A stretch of DNA of 11,124 nt from Acidobacteriota bacterium (GCA_021827245.1 JAKAWN010000196.1:786-11909), one strand, 5' to 3'; shown: positions 1-5,946, numbered from the stretch's first letter. The notes: generated by a model not told the origin, from the sequence alone. Program-made: numbers and translations.

Positions 1-173
1 AACAACAAAGCGGTGCGCCCGACCTGGGCGACCGGAATTGCATTCAATGCTGCCACCACACCGATGCCAACAGCCGATCCGACGGTCCCGGGCGCTACAG
101 GGAAATAACCGGCCCCCGCGACTGTTGCGATCCAGACGGCTGGAGTGCGCGGCTTCTCAGCCGTCGTTTCCAT
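1..173 (-). CDS. pgpA: Phosphatidylglycerophosphatase A, N-terminal part (runs off left edge)
   Basis: The first 57 codons of a minus-strand gene whose 3' part lies outside the window. The start is the ATG at 171-173, inside the end of yacG, so the two genes overlap by 17 nt. The translation begins METTAEKPRTPAVWIATVAG and continues with GAGYFPVAPGTVGS, the conserved N-terminal block of the PgpA family (G-x-G-x-x-P-x-A-P-G-T-x-G-S), followed by a hydrophobic stretch. PgpA is an integral membrane phosphatase that removes the phosphate from phosphatidylglycerophosphate to make phosphatidylglycerol. GAGGAG and AGGTGA lie just upstream as possible ribosome binding sites, within yacG. The gene is last in a rimO-yacG-pgpA cluster and is probably translated from the same mRNA. 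The assignment rests on the N-terminal motif only, because the acidic residues further along the family are not in view. Confidence 0.85.
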   Translation of the reverse strand, partial: METTAEKPRTPAVWIATVAGAGYFPVAPGTVGSAVGIGVVAALNAIPVAQVGRTALL

Positions 174-354
174 CTTCACCTTTCTCCTCGTCAGCAGGCT
201 CGCGGCGGTAGGGCTTTTCGCCGGTGCTTTCCGGAATGCGGTACCTTCCTTCCAGCCAGTTGTCCAGGTCGATTAGTTTGCAGCGTTCGCTGCAAAAAGG
301 CCGAAAAGGATTTCCTTCGTACGGGATTTCGCGCTTACAGATGGGGCACCGCAT
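157..354 (-). CDS. yacG: YacG-type zinc protein (DNA gyrase inhibitor family)
   Basis: A 65-aa protein with the YacG zinc-ribbon signature: CPIC at residues 3-6, then CSERC at 21-25, giving four cysteine ligands (C3, C6, C21, C25), followed by LIDLDNWLEGRYRIP. In E. coli, YacG binds the C-terminal region of GyrB and blocks DNA binding by gyrase; that role is family knowledge, not shown here. The tail after residue 45 is acidic and low in complexity (ADEEKGEDGNDG), as is common in this family. The ATG overlaps the last 20 nt of rimO and its stop lies inside pgpA, so all three genes are packed as one operon. The ribosome binding site is weak (GAG about 7 nt upstream), which suggests coupling to rimO translation. 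Confidence 0.92.
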   Translation of the reverse strand: MRCPICKREIPYEGNPFRPFCSERCKLIDLDNWLEGRYRIPESTGEKPYRREPADEEKGEDGNDG

Positions 355-1786
355 GGAAACTCGCTGAAATGCGCTCGGTCGAAGGCCGAACCTGGACCAA
401 CCTGCTTTCTTGTTGACCTACTGCTGCCGTGCTTTCTCTCACGTCAAATTCTGTTTCTTCAAGTCGAGCCACGAGGTCGTAATCCCCGCTTTGGGTCATG
501 GTTGCCCAGCGAAACTGCCCGGCTCTCGGTCCCGGCCCTCTGAAGTCGTTGATGTAAATCTGGCCATCAATGCCCGGTGCTTGTGACTCGAGACGCCCTC
601 GAAACAGCCAGTCGGTTTCTTCCGAGGTTCCTTCCACCAGGACCGGAAGAACTTTGCCTACTTTGCCTCGCATCTTGCGACGGGAAATCCTGCGTTGCGC
701 CGCCATCAGTTTTTTCTGCCGCCGCCGCGCCACTACGGCCGAAACCTGATCAGGATTGTTATAAGAGCCGCAGGTTTCTTCGTTCGAGTAGAGAAAGACT
801 CCAAGATGGTCAAATTCGGCTTGTGCAACGAAATCCATTAGGTGCTGGAAGTCTTCGTCGGTTTCTCCCGGGAAACCAACGATTAGGGAAGTTCGCAGCG
901 CAACATCCGGAATCGCCGCCCGAATCTTCCCCAGCATTCTGAGGAAATGTTTGCCGCTTGAACCGCGCCGCATCGACTTCAGGACCTGTCCGCTGGCATG
1001 CTGCAGGGGAATGTCAAAATACTTTGCCGCTTTCGGCGTCTCTGCCACAGCTTCTATCAGCGCCTCGGTCACGCGGTTCGGATAGCAATAAAGAAAGCGC
1101 ACCCAAACCAGTTCCGAAATCTTCCCCAGCTCCCGAAGAAGCAACGGCAGTCCGTCACGAAGCCCCAGATCCTCTCCGTAGCTGGTGGTATCCTGCCCCA
1201 CCAGGGTAATTTCCCGTACTCCTTGTGCGGCCAGCCGTTCGGCTTCTCGCACAACGGATTCAAATCGCCGCGACCGGAACCGGCCCCGCATTTGCGGAAT
1301 CACGCAAAACGAGCACGGATGGTCGCAGCCTTCGGCAATCTTGATGTAGGCGGAATAAGAAGGCGTGGAAAGAATCCTGGGTGTAAATTCGTGGTAGAGG
1401 TAGGGCTCAGCTGCGTACAGGGACTCTCGCGCCATTCCATCCAATTGGCAAGCTTCAAGAACTCGCTCCAGCTCGTTGGTGCCGATCACAAAATCGACTT
1501 CAGGAATCTCTTCCAGAATTTGCTGCCGGTAGCGTTCAACCAGGCAACCGGCCACGACAAGCTTCTTTGCTGCGCCTGTCTTCTTATACTCCGCCATGTC
1601 CAGGATCGTATTGATCGATTCCTGTTTGGCGGGCTCGATAAAACTGCAGGTGTTGACGACCAGCACGTCGGCGTCCTCGGCGCGCGAGGTCAATTCATAC
1701 CCCTGCCGCGCCAGCAATCCCAGCATCACTTCGCTATCAACCAGGTTTTTCGGACAGCCCAGGCTGATTATTCCTACTTTGGGCAT
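335..1786 (-). CDS. rimO: Ribosomal protein S12 methylthiotransferase RimO
   Basis: A radical-SAM methylthiotransferase that methylthiolates the conserved Asp of ribosomal protein S12. The product is 483 aa from the ATG at 1786; a TTG one codon upstream is possible but less likely, and GAGAG lies nearby as ribosome binding site. The N-terminal domain carries the three cysteines for the auxiliary 4Fe-4S cluster (C11 in SLGCPKN, C47 in VNTCSF, C81 in VAGCLVERY). The radical-SAM motif CxxxCxxC is at C154, C158 and C161 (EGCDHPCSFC). SLIVGFPGETDEDF near 300 is typical of the family, and a TRAM-like segment spans about 375-443. SLGCPKN with IPLQHAS supports RimO rather than MiaB. About 40 residues follow the TRAM domain, longer than usual RimO, without a motif I recognise. 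It is first in the rimO-yacG-pgpA cluster. Confidence 0.95.
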   Translation of the reverse strand: MPKVGIISLGCPKNLVDSEVMLGLLARQGYELTSRAEDADVLVVNTCSFIEPAKQESINTILDMAEYKKTGAAKKLVVAGCLVERYRQQILEEIPEVDFVIGTNELERVLEACQLDGMARESLYAAEPYLYHEFTPRILSTPSYSAYIKIAEGCDHPCSFCVIPQMRGRFRSRRFESVVREAERLAAQGVREITLVGQDTTSYGEDLGLRDGLPLLLRELGKISELVWVRFLYCYPNRVTEALIEAVAETPKAAKYFDIPLQHASGQVLKSMRRGSSGKHFLRMLGKIRAAIPDVALRTSLIVGFPGETDEDFQHLMDFVAQAEFDHLGVFLYSNEETCGSYNNPDQVSAVVARRRQKKLMAAQRRISRRKMRGKVGKVLPVLVEGTSEETDWLFRGRLESQAPGIDGQIYINDFRGPGPRAGQFRWATMTQSGDYDLVARLEETEFDVRESTAAVGQQESRLVQVRPSTERISASFHAVPHL

Positions 1787-1832
1787 CAACGCGTCTCTCG
1801 CAACGTCTCAACAAGCTAAGTCGGTAACAAAA

Positions 1833-1838
1833 ATTCTA
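1833..1838 (-). promoter_or_regulatory. Possible -10 element for the rimO cluster
   Basis: Read on the minus strand this is TAGAAT, preceded by TATGA, about 47 nt upstream of the rimO ATG. No convincing -35 hexamer is visible at 16-18 nt, so this is only a candidate. It lies in the AT-rich part of the 190-nt gap between rimO and the WD40 gene, the natural place for the cluster promoter. Confidence 0.3.
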
Positions 1839-1918
1839 TCATACCTGCCGTTTGCCCTTAACCGGCTGCGGAAAAAGACATGCTGACCGAGGCGAAGCAT
1901 CTGCTTCACGTTCGCGGT

Positions 1919-1946
1919 AAAAATGAAGCCGGTCCTTCGCTTCATT
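1919..1946 (-). terminator. Rho-independent terminator after the Nudix-WD40 pair
   Basis: On the minus strand AATGAAGC, a 9-nt loop and GCTTCATT form a perfect 8-bp stem that runs straight into TTTTT, about 30 nt after the stop codon of the WD40 gene. This is the clearest intrinsic terminator in the window. A second small dyad, GAAGCATCTGCTTC at 1894-1907, follows it but has no adjacent T-run. Confidence 0.8.
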
Positions 1947-1976
1947 CAGGATGACGTGGTGTACGTTTTCCCGTGG

Positions 1977-3092
1977 CTATGGGCCCGTGGGGGTTTTCTT
2001 CCAGATCAGCACGTAGCGGCTGGTGGTCGCGGCCACAAACTCACCGTTTGGGGAAAAGCTCACGGTGTCGATGGGATCGTGGCTCTCGCTGAGCGTCTGG
2101 ATAAGCTTGCCGTCATCCGCTGACCAGATGCGTACCGTGTCGTCTTCCCCGCCTGATACCACAAGGCGCCCGTTAGGAGAAAATTCCGCCCAGCGCACTG
2201 GACCCTTGTGCCCGGAAAGCGTCTCAAGCAGCTTCCATCCCGGGACGGACCAGATTCTGACTTCGCCGTCCGCGCTTGCGGTCACAAGCTTCGTTCCGTC
2301 GCTCGAAAAGCTCATGCTCATGACGGTTCCCTGGTATCCTGACAACACGTCAACGAATTTATGTTCCCTCAACTGGACAACGATTGGGTTCGGTGAGCCG
2401 CTGCCTGAAATCTGGGCTAACAGCAGCCATTGTCCGTTGGGAGAGAAACTGTAGAGATGCGGCTCTCGCGTAAGCTCTGGGATTTTGATTCCGACTGCTT
2501 TGTTGGTGACGGGGCTCCAAAGAATGAAAGAACTCTCTTTATACATTCCCAGATACTTCATTCGCGGGAAATAGCGCGGGCGTCCGAATCCTCCCTTGGC
2601 TCCAAAAACCGAAACCTCTCCCTTGAGGGCGTCCTGTTGAACGTTCCACTGAAATCCCAGGAGAGGAGTCGGATGGCCCACCCCCTTCTTGGGGTGCACG
2701 ATGCCGGTCCCAAGCAGAAAGAGCGTATTCGCGTCCAGGAAATTCGCCGACTCAATATTCAGATCGCGAAGGTTCTGGAGCTTGGGGTGAAGCACGCTTC
2801 GGATGTTGCCTTTCACAAGGTCGGCCAATATGACTTTGTCCTTGTTAGCTACAGCAAGGAGTGAGCTGTCCGGTGAAAAAGCTCCAGCCGGTGAAGAATT
2901 CACACTCAGATGGCCGTCCACGCGCGCGGAATTCACCCACACATAGTTTTGCGACGGAGCCGGCACGCCCTCAACCTGATCAAGCGATGGCCGGGCATGC
3001 AGCATGGATGATCCGCAAAGAATGGCCGCCCCCAGAACCCCACGCGATATGAATTGCCGGCCGTTATCTTTCCATCCGCGAATGCTCCTCAC
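1977..3092 (-). CDS. Exported WD40-repeat protein of unknown function
   Basis: A 371-aa protein with a GTG start at 3090-3092. The start is supported by GAAGGAGC 8 nt upstream and by the GTGA overlap with the stop of the Nudix gene. The N-terminus has basic residues followed by a hydrophobic run (VLGAAILCGSSMLHA, about 19-33), consistent with a Sec signal peptide and a cell-envelope location. The C-terminal half holds three clear WD40 repeats, about 250-283, 292-325 and 335-366, each with the SxDGxxLVTAS...VRIW type of pattern. Weaker blade-like segments (AFSPDSSLLAVAN near 71; YSFSPNGQWLLLA near 214) suggest a whole beta-propeller whose first blades have diverged. WD40 propellers are binding platforms, and no catalytic motif is visible. 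A terminator follows. The partner and function are unknown; coupling to the Nudix gene is the only context. Confidence 0.85.
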   Translation of the reverse strand: MRSIRGWKDNGRQFISRGVLGAAILCGSSMLHARPSLDQVEGVPAPSQNYVWVNSARVDGHLSVNSSPAGAFSPDSSLLAVANKDKVILADLVKGNIRSVLHPKLQNLRDLNIESANFLDANTLFLLGTGIVHPKKGVGHPTPLLGFQWNVQQDALKGEVSVFGAKGGFGRPRYFPRMKYLGMYKESSFILWSPVTNKAVGIKIPELTREPHLYSFSPNGQWLLLAQISGSGSPNPIVVQLREHKFVDVLSGYQGTVMSMSFSSDGTKLVTASADGEVRIWSVPGWKLLETLSGHKGPVRWAEFSPNGRLVVSGGEDDTVRIWSADDGKLIQTLSESHDPIDTVSFSPNGEFVAATTSRYVLIWKKTPTGP

Positions 3093-3493
3093 AAAATTGC
3101 TCCTTCGGCAATCTTTCCGACCAGTTCCCAGTCAGCCTCAAGAAAGTTGTAGGCAGCCAGATTCTTGCGCTGAACCCATTCGATCGCCTCGAAGACTCGG
3201 TTGACAACTTTGCCCTGGTAGGCCTCAACCCGGAAGAAAACGACCTCAACATAGCGGTCGGGATAGCGGTGCCGCAGCCGGTACACTTCCTCACCAATCG
3301 CAGCGTCGATTCCCAGTTCCTCGCGCAGCTCCCGCCGCAGGGATTCTTCCAGCCCTTCGTTGTCGTGGACCTTTCCGCCTGGAAACTCCCATTGCAGCCC
3401 ATAGGGATCGGAGCGATGGCGCTGGCAGATCAGAATGTCCTGTGCTCGAATGATGATTCCTGCGGTTACAAGAATGGGCTTTGGCTCGCTCAT
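3089..3493 (-). CDS. Nudix (MutT-like) hydrolase
   Basis: A 134-aa single-domain Nudix protein. The Nudix box G-x5-E-x7-REL-x-EE-L-G-I is complete at residues 40-62 (G40, E46, R54, E55, E58, E59, G61), so the metal-binding glutamates are intact. WEFPGGK just before it and the early ILVTAGIIIR and LICQRH segments resemble 8-oxo-dGTP diphosphatases of the MutT group, which cleanse the nucleotide pool by splitting oxidised dGTP to the monophosphate. The substrate cannot be proven from sequence, and other NDP-X or (d)NTP substrates are possible. The start is the ATG at 3491-3493 with GAAGG upstream. Its TGA overlaps the GTG start of the WD40 gene (GTGA), so the two are translationally coupled. 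It diverges from dodecin across a 226-nt gap. Confidence 0.9.
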   Translation of the reverse strand: MSEPKPILVTAGIIIRAQDILICQRHRSDPYGLQWEFPGGKVHDNEGLEESLRRELREELGIDAAIGEEVYRLRHRYPDRYVEVVFFRVEAYQGKVVNRVFEAIEWVQRKNLAAYNFLEADWELVGKIAEGAIL

Positions 3494-3719
3494 CGAAGAA
3501 CCTTCATTGTATCAGCCCTGCCGCCGCACCGGCTGGATTCCTCGCCGCTTTGCTTGTCAGTACGAACGCGGCCGTCCGCAGTAATTGCCGTGTCCACGAC
3601 TTCTGTGGCCCTCAATGGTTATTCTCCGCCAGGGGTGTATACTTTTGTGCTGGACGAAAATCTGCCTTGAGATTTTGGCAAGTACCACCATTCAACGCGG
3701 AAAGGAGATCACTGTAAAT

Positions 3720-3926
3720 ATGTCAGGCGTATACAAAATCACCGAGCTGGTTGGTACCTCACCTGTCAGTTTTTCTGAAGCCGCAAAGGCCGCCGTTACT
3801 GAAGCCGCCAAGACCGTCCGCCACATTGACTGGCTGGAGGTTGTTGGCCAGAGCGCGCGGATTAGAGAAGGCAAGATCGAAGAGTTTCAGGTCAAAGTCA
3901 AAATCGGTTTCAAGATCGAACGCTAG
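3720..3926 (+). CDS. Dodecin family flavin-binding protein
   Basis: A 68-aa protein covering a complete dodecin: VYKITELVGTSPVSFSEA at residues 4-21, a helix, DWLEVVGQSARI at 37-48, then FQVKVKIGFKIE at the C-terminus. Dodecins assemble as hollow dodecamers that bind riboflavin, FMN or FAD (CoA in some) and act as flavin buffers in the cytoplasm. The tryptophan that stacks on the isoalloxazine (W38 in DWLEV) and the glutamine on the last strand (Q57) are both present. The start is the ATG at 3720, which makes the protein begin exactly where the family does; AAAGGAGAT lies about 11 nt upstream. The reading frame stays open further upstream, but that part has no similarity and no better ribosome binding site. 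It is monocistronic and divergent from the Nudix gene. TATACT at 3638-3643 is a possible -10 element without a good -35. No terminator was recognised. Confidence 0.93.
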   Translation: MSGVYKITELVGTSPVSFSEAAKAAVTEAAKTVRHIDWLEVVGQSARIREGKIEEFQVKVKIGFKIER

Positions 3927-4012
3927 CGCGGGCAACAAGCGGGTTGATCACGCGGGCTGAAAGCACGCCTGAGACACCTTCCTGTCACCGCGTCCAAATT
4001 ACCTATCACGCT

Positions 4013-4034
4013 GGTAACAATTGTCGGTCCTTGA
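4013..4034 (+). promoter_or_regulatory. Candidate enhancer (activator) site of unit A
   Basis: GGTAACAATTGTCGG followed 3 nt later by TTGA. It includes the perfect palindrome ACAATTGT (4017-4024). The centre is about 131 nt upstream of the predicted transcription start, within the usual range for sites bound by sigma-54 activators. Unit B has GGTTACAAGTGTCAG...TTGA at exactly the same distance (112 nt) from its promoter. Which activator binds is unknown. Confidence 0.55.
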
Positions 4035-4120
4035 AAGCGAAGGGTCGCGAGACGCCGACCGTGCCAGCGGGCACTTGGGGCGCATCTTGCGTTGCAACTG
4101 GTAGATACGTTGGCTGGCCG

Positions 4121-4141
4121 AACTTTGGCACGTTGGTTGCT
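4121..4141 (+). promoter_or_regulatory. Sigma-54 (RpoN) type -24/-12 promoter of unit A
   Basis: AACTTTGGCACG, four free bases, then TTGCT. This matches the RpoN consensus TTGGCACG-N4-TTGCW completely, with the invariant GG at 4127-4128 and GC at 4139-4140 correctly spaced. The predicted start of transcription is near 4152, giving a leader of about 100 nt. Sigma-54 promoters need an ATP-driven enhancer-binding protein, so expression is probably switched on only by a particular signal. Confidence 0.75.
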
Positions 4142-4160
4142 CCGCTAGACTCCGTGAACA

Positions 4161-4237
4161 GAATCCGGGGTACGGGGCGTAGCCCTCGGATCTTGGCCAA
4201 TCTCTTGACTGAGGGCACAACTCGGATACTCCGTGCC
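4161..4237 (+). promoter_or_regulatory. Structured mRNA leader of unit A
   Basis: The leader can pair GGTACGGGG (4169-4177) with CTCCGTGCC (4229-4237), 9 bp including two G-U pairs, ending 3 nt before the Shine-Dalgarno AGGAG at 4241. The 5' arm region GAATCCGGGGTACGG (4161-4175) matches GAATTCGGGGAGCGG of unit B and lies 21 nt after the -12 GC in both. A shorter alternative, GGCAC/GTGCC (4214-4218 with 4233-4237), competes for the same 3' arm. A role in translation control or mRNA stability is inference. Confidence 0.45.
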
Positions 4238-4251
4238 AGAAGGAGTTTCTC

Positions 4252-4398
4252 ATGTGCCCAAGAACCGAAATTTCTGAAGCCATAGTTTACCGTCGCGCCA
4301 GGAACGAGGATGTCCTGTGTCGGCTGATATACGAAGTGACGCCTTTTCGGGATCATTTATTTCGTTGGTTCCTGGTCGGTATTGAAGAATTGGAATAA
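4252..4398 (+). CDS. 48-aa microprotein, copy A (unrecognised family)
   Basis: A 48-codon ORF with an excellent ribosome binding site (AGGAG at 4241-4245, 6 nt before ATG). The product begins MCPRTEISEAIVYRRARNED. It ends with a conserved core: CRLxYExTPFR (residues 23-33), two variable residues, then LFRWFLVxIEELE (36-48). It is 33/48 identical to the product at 4721-4867. Of the shared codons, 14 differ only at synonymous positions, which is hard to explain unless the protein is translated and selected. There is no signal peptide or long membrane helix. The N-terminal half is charged and variable; the C-terminal half is aromatic and amphipathic, ending in acidic residues, which suggests a helix that binds a partner. 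I do not recognise the family and assign no function. It sits behind a sigma-54 type promoter, and no terminator is evident after it. Confidence 0.82.
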   Translation: MCPRTEISEAIVYRRARNEDVLCRLIYEVTPFRDHLFRWFLVGIEELE

Positions 4399-4477
4399 TC
4401 GGGGCATCTGTGAAAACTTTTCGGTCGTTACATTCCTGCTATTTCCTGCGAAGTGACTCCTAATTGTGCATCTAGTA

Positions 4478-4499
4478 GGTTACAAGTGTCAGCAATTGA
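4478..4499 (+). promoter_or_regulatory. Candidate enhancer (activator) site of unit B
   Basis: GGTTACAAGTGTCAG with TTGA 3 nt further on, matching the unit A box at 17 of 22 positions and sitting at the same 112-nt distance from the TTGGC of the promoter. The core ACAAGTGT is an imperfect version of the ACAATTGT palindrome of unit A, so this may be the weaker site. Confidence 0.5.
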
Positions 4500-4585
4500 G
4501 GACGTAAAATGCACCAAGGCTTCGTGGCGAAGACTTCCCGTCGACTCTATCACCTTTGAAATCTTTTAGATGAATGAGCGCTGGC

Positions 4586-4606
4586 AACTTTGGCTTGCGG
4601 ATTGCT
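4586..4606 (+). promoter_or_regulatory. Sigma-54 (RpoN) type -24/-12 promoter of unit B
   Basis: AACTTTGGCTTG, four free bases, then TTGCT. The invariant GG (4592-4593) and GC (4604-4605) are correctly spaced. It differs from the consensus at two positions of the -24 box (AC replaced by TT). It aligns base for base with the unit A promoter (16 of 21 identical) at an offset of 465. The predicted transcription start is near 4617. The -12 region overlaps TGCTATATG, which could also be read as an extended -10. Confidence 0.65.
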
Positions 4607-4625
4607 ATATGGTATGCCGGACCCT

Positions 4626-4698
4626 GAATTCGGGGAGCGGACATGTTGATTTCGGTCGTGCAATGATTCGCCTGACCGGCGGCCCGCTCCCCGAACTC
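4626..4698 (+). promoter_or_regulatory. Strong long-range hairpin in the leader of unit B
   Basis: TTCGGGGAGCGG (4629-4640) and CCGCTCCCCGAA (4684-4695) form a perfect 12-bp stem; GA/TC pairs extend it past one mismatch. The 43-nt loop contains an inner stem, CGGTC (4653-4657) with GACCG (4674-4678). The structure begins about 10 nt after the predicted transcription start and ends 13 nt before the Shine-Dalgarno GAGGA (4709-4713). It has no T-run, so it is not a standard terminator. It is more likely a 5' stability element or translation control structure, or a protein-binding site. Confidence 0.6.
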
Positions 4699-4720
4699 TC
4701 CTGGGCTTGAGGAATTTTCT

Positions 4721-4867
4721 ATGAGCCCAAGAACTGAAGTCGTCGAAACCAGAGATTATCGCCGCGAAAAGAACCGAGACATTCTCTGCAGGCTGACCTA
4801 CGAAATAACACCTTTTCGCGAAGGGTTGTTTCGCTGGTTTCTGGTCTCCATCGAAGAATTAGAATAA
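4721..4867 (+). CDS. 48-aa microprotein, copy B (unrecognised family)
   Basis: The same length as copy A, with Shine-Dalgarno GAGGA 7 nt before the ATG. The product begins MSPRTEVVETRDYRREKNRD and continues with the core CRLTYEITPFR, two residues, then LFRWFLVSIEELE. Differences from copy A lie mainly in residues 7-21 and at 34-35; the cysteine at 23, the TPFR block and the FRWFLV...IEELE end are invariant. Both copies end in GAA-TAA after IEELE. No transmembrane or export signal is seen, so a cytoplasmic protein is likely. Possible roles are a small regulator or an adaptor of another protein, induced by whatever activates the RpoN promoter; this is inference only. It converges on the alcohol dehydrogenase gene with 68 nt between the stops and no evident terminator. 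Confidence 0.82.
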   Translation: MSPRTEVVETRDYRREKNRDILCRLTYEITPFREGLFRWFLVSIEELE

Positions 4868-4935
4868 CAGAGGAGCCGCCTGGCATCAACCCTGTAAATC
4901 CGTTCTGTTCCTTCCCTACAAGCAGGCGAAACTCC

Positions 4936-5946
4936 TTACCCCTGCGCCGCGTTCACCCGCAGGACTGCTGAGCCACGGATCGCGTCGTTCTTCAAGGCGT
5001 TGAGAGCGCGATTGGCATCGCTTAAGGGATAAGTTTCAATCTGGGTCCTGATGGGGATTTCGGCCGCGATCCGAAGGAAATCCTCACCGTCTTGCCGCGT
5101 ATTGTTGGCCACGCTGCGGATGACCCGCTCGTCGTAAAGAAGCTTGTAGTCGAGCGGCGGCGTGGGGCTCATGTGAATCCCGGCCAGCGCCAGCGTTCCG
5201 CCTTTCTTCAGAGCTTTCAGCGCCGCCGGAATAATTTCACCGGCGGGGGCAAAAATGATCGCCGCGTCCAGTTTGACCGGAGGCTCGGCCAGCGTTCCGC
5301 CCGCCCACTCGGCGCCCAGTTCCATGGCAAGCTTCTGGTGCCGCTCGTCGCGTGTGGCAGCGTAGACTTTGATGTCCCAATGCCGCGCCACCTGGATGGC
5401 CACGTGCGCCGCGGAGCCAAAACCGTAAAAACCCAGCCGGCCGCCGCGTTCAATGCCGGAAAGGCGCAGGGCGCGAAAGCCGATGATGCCCGCGCAGAGC
5501 AGGGGCGCCGCCTGCGCGTCGGGAAAGCCTTCAGGGATGGAATAAGTGAATTGCTCGGCTGCCAGCGCGTACTCGGCGTAGCCGCCATCGACGGTGTAAC
5601 CGGTAAATTCCGCGTTTTCGCACAGATTCTCTTTCCCGGTGCGGCAATACTCGCACTTCCCGCACGTGCGATGGAGCCACGCAATGCCCACCCGGTCGCC
5701 CGGCTTGAATCGCTTCACCTTGTCTCCGATTTCTTCCACTACACCCACTACCTGGTGGCCGGGAATCACCGGCATTTTCCGCTGCGGCAGTTCCGCCTCA
5801 ATCACGTGCAGGTCGGTACGGCAAACTCCGCACGTCGAAACCCGAACCAGGATCTGGTCGCCCTGGGGCTCAGGGGCGGACAAGTCAGCCAAAGCAAGTG
5901 GATTCGTTTCAATTTTTCCTGTGGAGTTCAATACGCATGCCTTCAT
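4936..5946 (-). CDS. Zinc-dependent alcohol dehydrogenase (GroES-like MDR family)
   Basis: A 336-aa medium-chain dehydrogenase. The catalytic zinc ligands appear as C42 ([10 protein letters not shown]), H64 (PGHQVVG) and C151 (PLLCAG). The structural zinc lobe is C95, C98, C101 and C109 ([15 protein letters not shown]). The nucleotide-binding domain follows at about 170-300 with [16 protein letters not shown]. The usual Glu after H64 (GHE) is Gln here, as in some members of the family that group near cinnamyl/aryl alcohol dehydrogenases. It probably interconverts a primary alcohol and aldehyde with NAD(P)H in the cytoplasm; the substrate is not deducible. The ATG at 5944-5946 has AGGAG 5 nt upstream. 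It lies 160 nt downstream of the PEGA gene and is likely a separate unit. It is close to full length for the family and has no broken motifs. Confidence 0.93.
   Translation of the reverse strand: MKACVLNSTGKIETNPLALADLSAPEPQGDQILVRVSTCGVCRTDLHVIEAELPQRKMPVIPGHQVVGVVEEIGDKVKRFKPGDRVGIAWLHRTCGKCEYCRTGKENLCENAEFTGYTVDGGYAEYALAAEQFTYSIPEGFPDAQAAPLLCAGIIGFRALRLSGIERGGRLGFYGFGSAAHVAIQVARHWDIKVYAATRDERHQKLAMELGAEWAGGTLAEPPVKLDAAIIFAPAGEIIPAALKALKKGGTLALAGIHMSPTPPLDYKLLYDERVIRSVANNTRQDGEDFLRIAAEIPIRTQIETYPLSDANRALNALKNDAIRGSAVLRVNAAQG

Larger units (their letters stand above)
4013..4398 (+). repeat. Tandem cassette unit A: upstream box, sigma-54 promoter, leader, microprotein gene
   Basis: First copy of a diverged tandem duplication. 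Lined up with 4478-4867, the upstream box, a TAGAT element (4102-4106), the -24/-12 promoter and the 5' arm of the leader hairpin all match at a constant offset of 465 bp. The ORF matches at 469 bp, so the leaders differ by a net 4 nt. The DNA between the conserved blocks has largely diverged, while the blocks and the encoded protein have been kept. The 86 nt from the dodecin stop to the start of this unit holds nothing I can recognise. Confidence 0.8.
4478..4867 (+). repeat. Tandem cassette unit B: upstream box, sigma-54 promoter, leader, microprotein gene
   Basis: Second copy of the duplication described at 4013-4398, with the same order and nearly the same spacing of elements. The 79 nt between unit A's stop codon and this unit shows no gene or hairpin of note. 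Unit B has its own upstream box and promoter, so the two microproteins appear to be separately transcribed rather than co-transcribed. Confidence 0.8.

Noticed and set aside
1787..1789. TTG as the start of rimO.
   Set aside because: The ATG directly after it is the more usual start and gives the normal family N-terminus.
3506..3511. TACAAT on the minus strand as a -10 element for the Nudix gene.
   Set aside because: It would start transcription only a few bases before the ATG, removing most of the ribosome binding site, and it has no -35.
4061..4074. GTGCC-AGCG-GGCAC dyad as the enhancer of unit A.
   Set aside because: It has no counterpart at the equivalent position of unit B; the box at 4013-4034 does.
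3944..4285. A 113-codon plus-strand frame, with overlapping minus-strand frames at 3999-4356, in the region before microprotein A.
   Set aside because: No ribosome binding site, no recognisable motif, and it crosses the sigma-54 promoter and the better supported microprotein ORF in another frame.
4509..4559. A 16-codon ORF (MHQGFVAKTSRRLYHL) with GAGGA 6 nt upstream.
   Set aside because: It lies between the upstream box and the promoter of unit B, and the corresponding DNA of unit A has no such ORF. The good ribosome binding site is probably chance.
4603..4611. TGC-TATATG as an extended -10 sigma-70 promoter for microprotein B.
   Set aside because: The -24/-12 reading is shared with unit A at exactly the same offset, while TATATG is not present in unit A.
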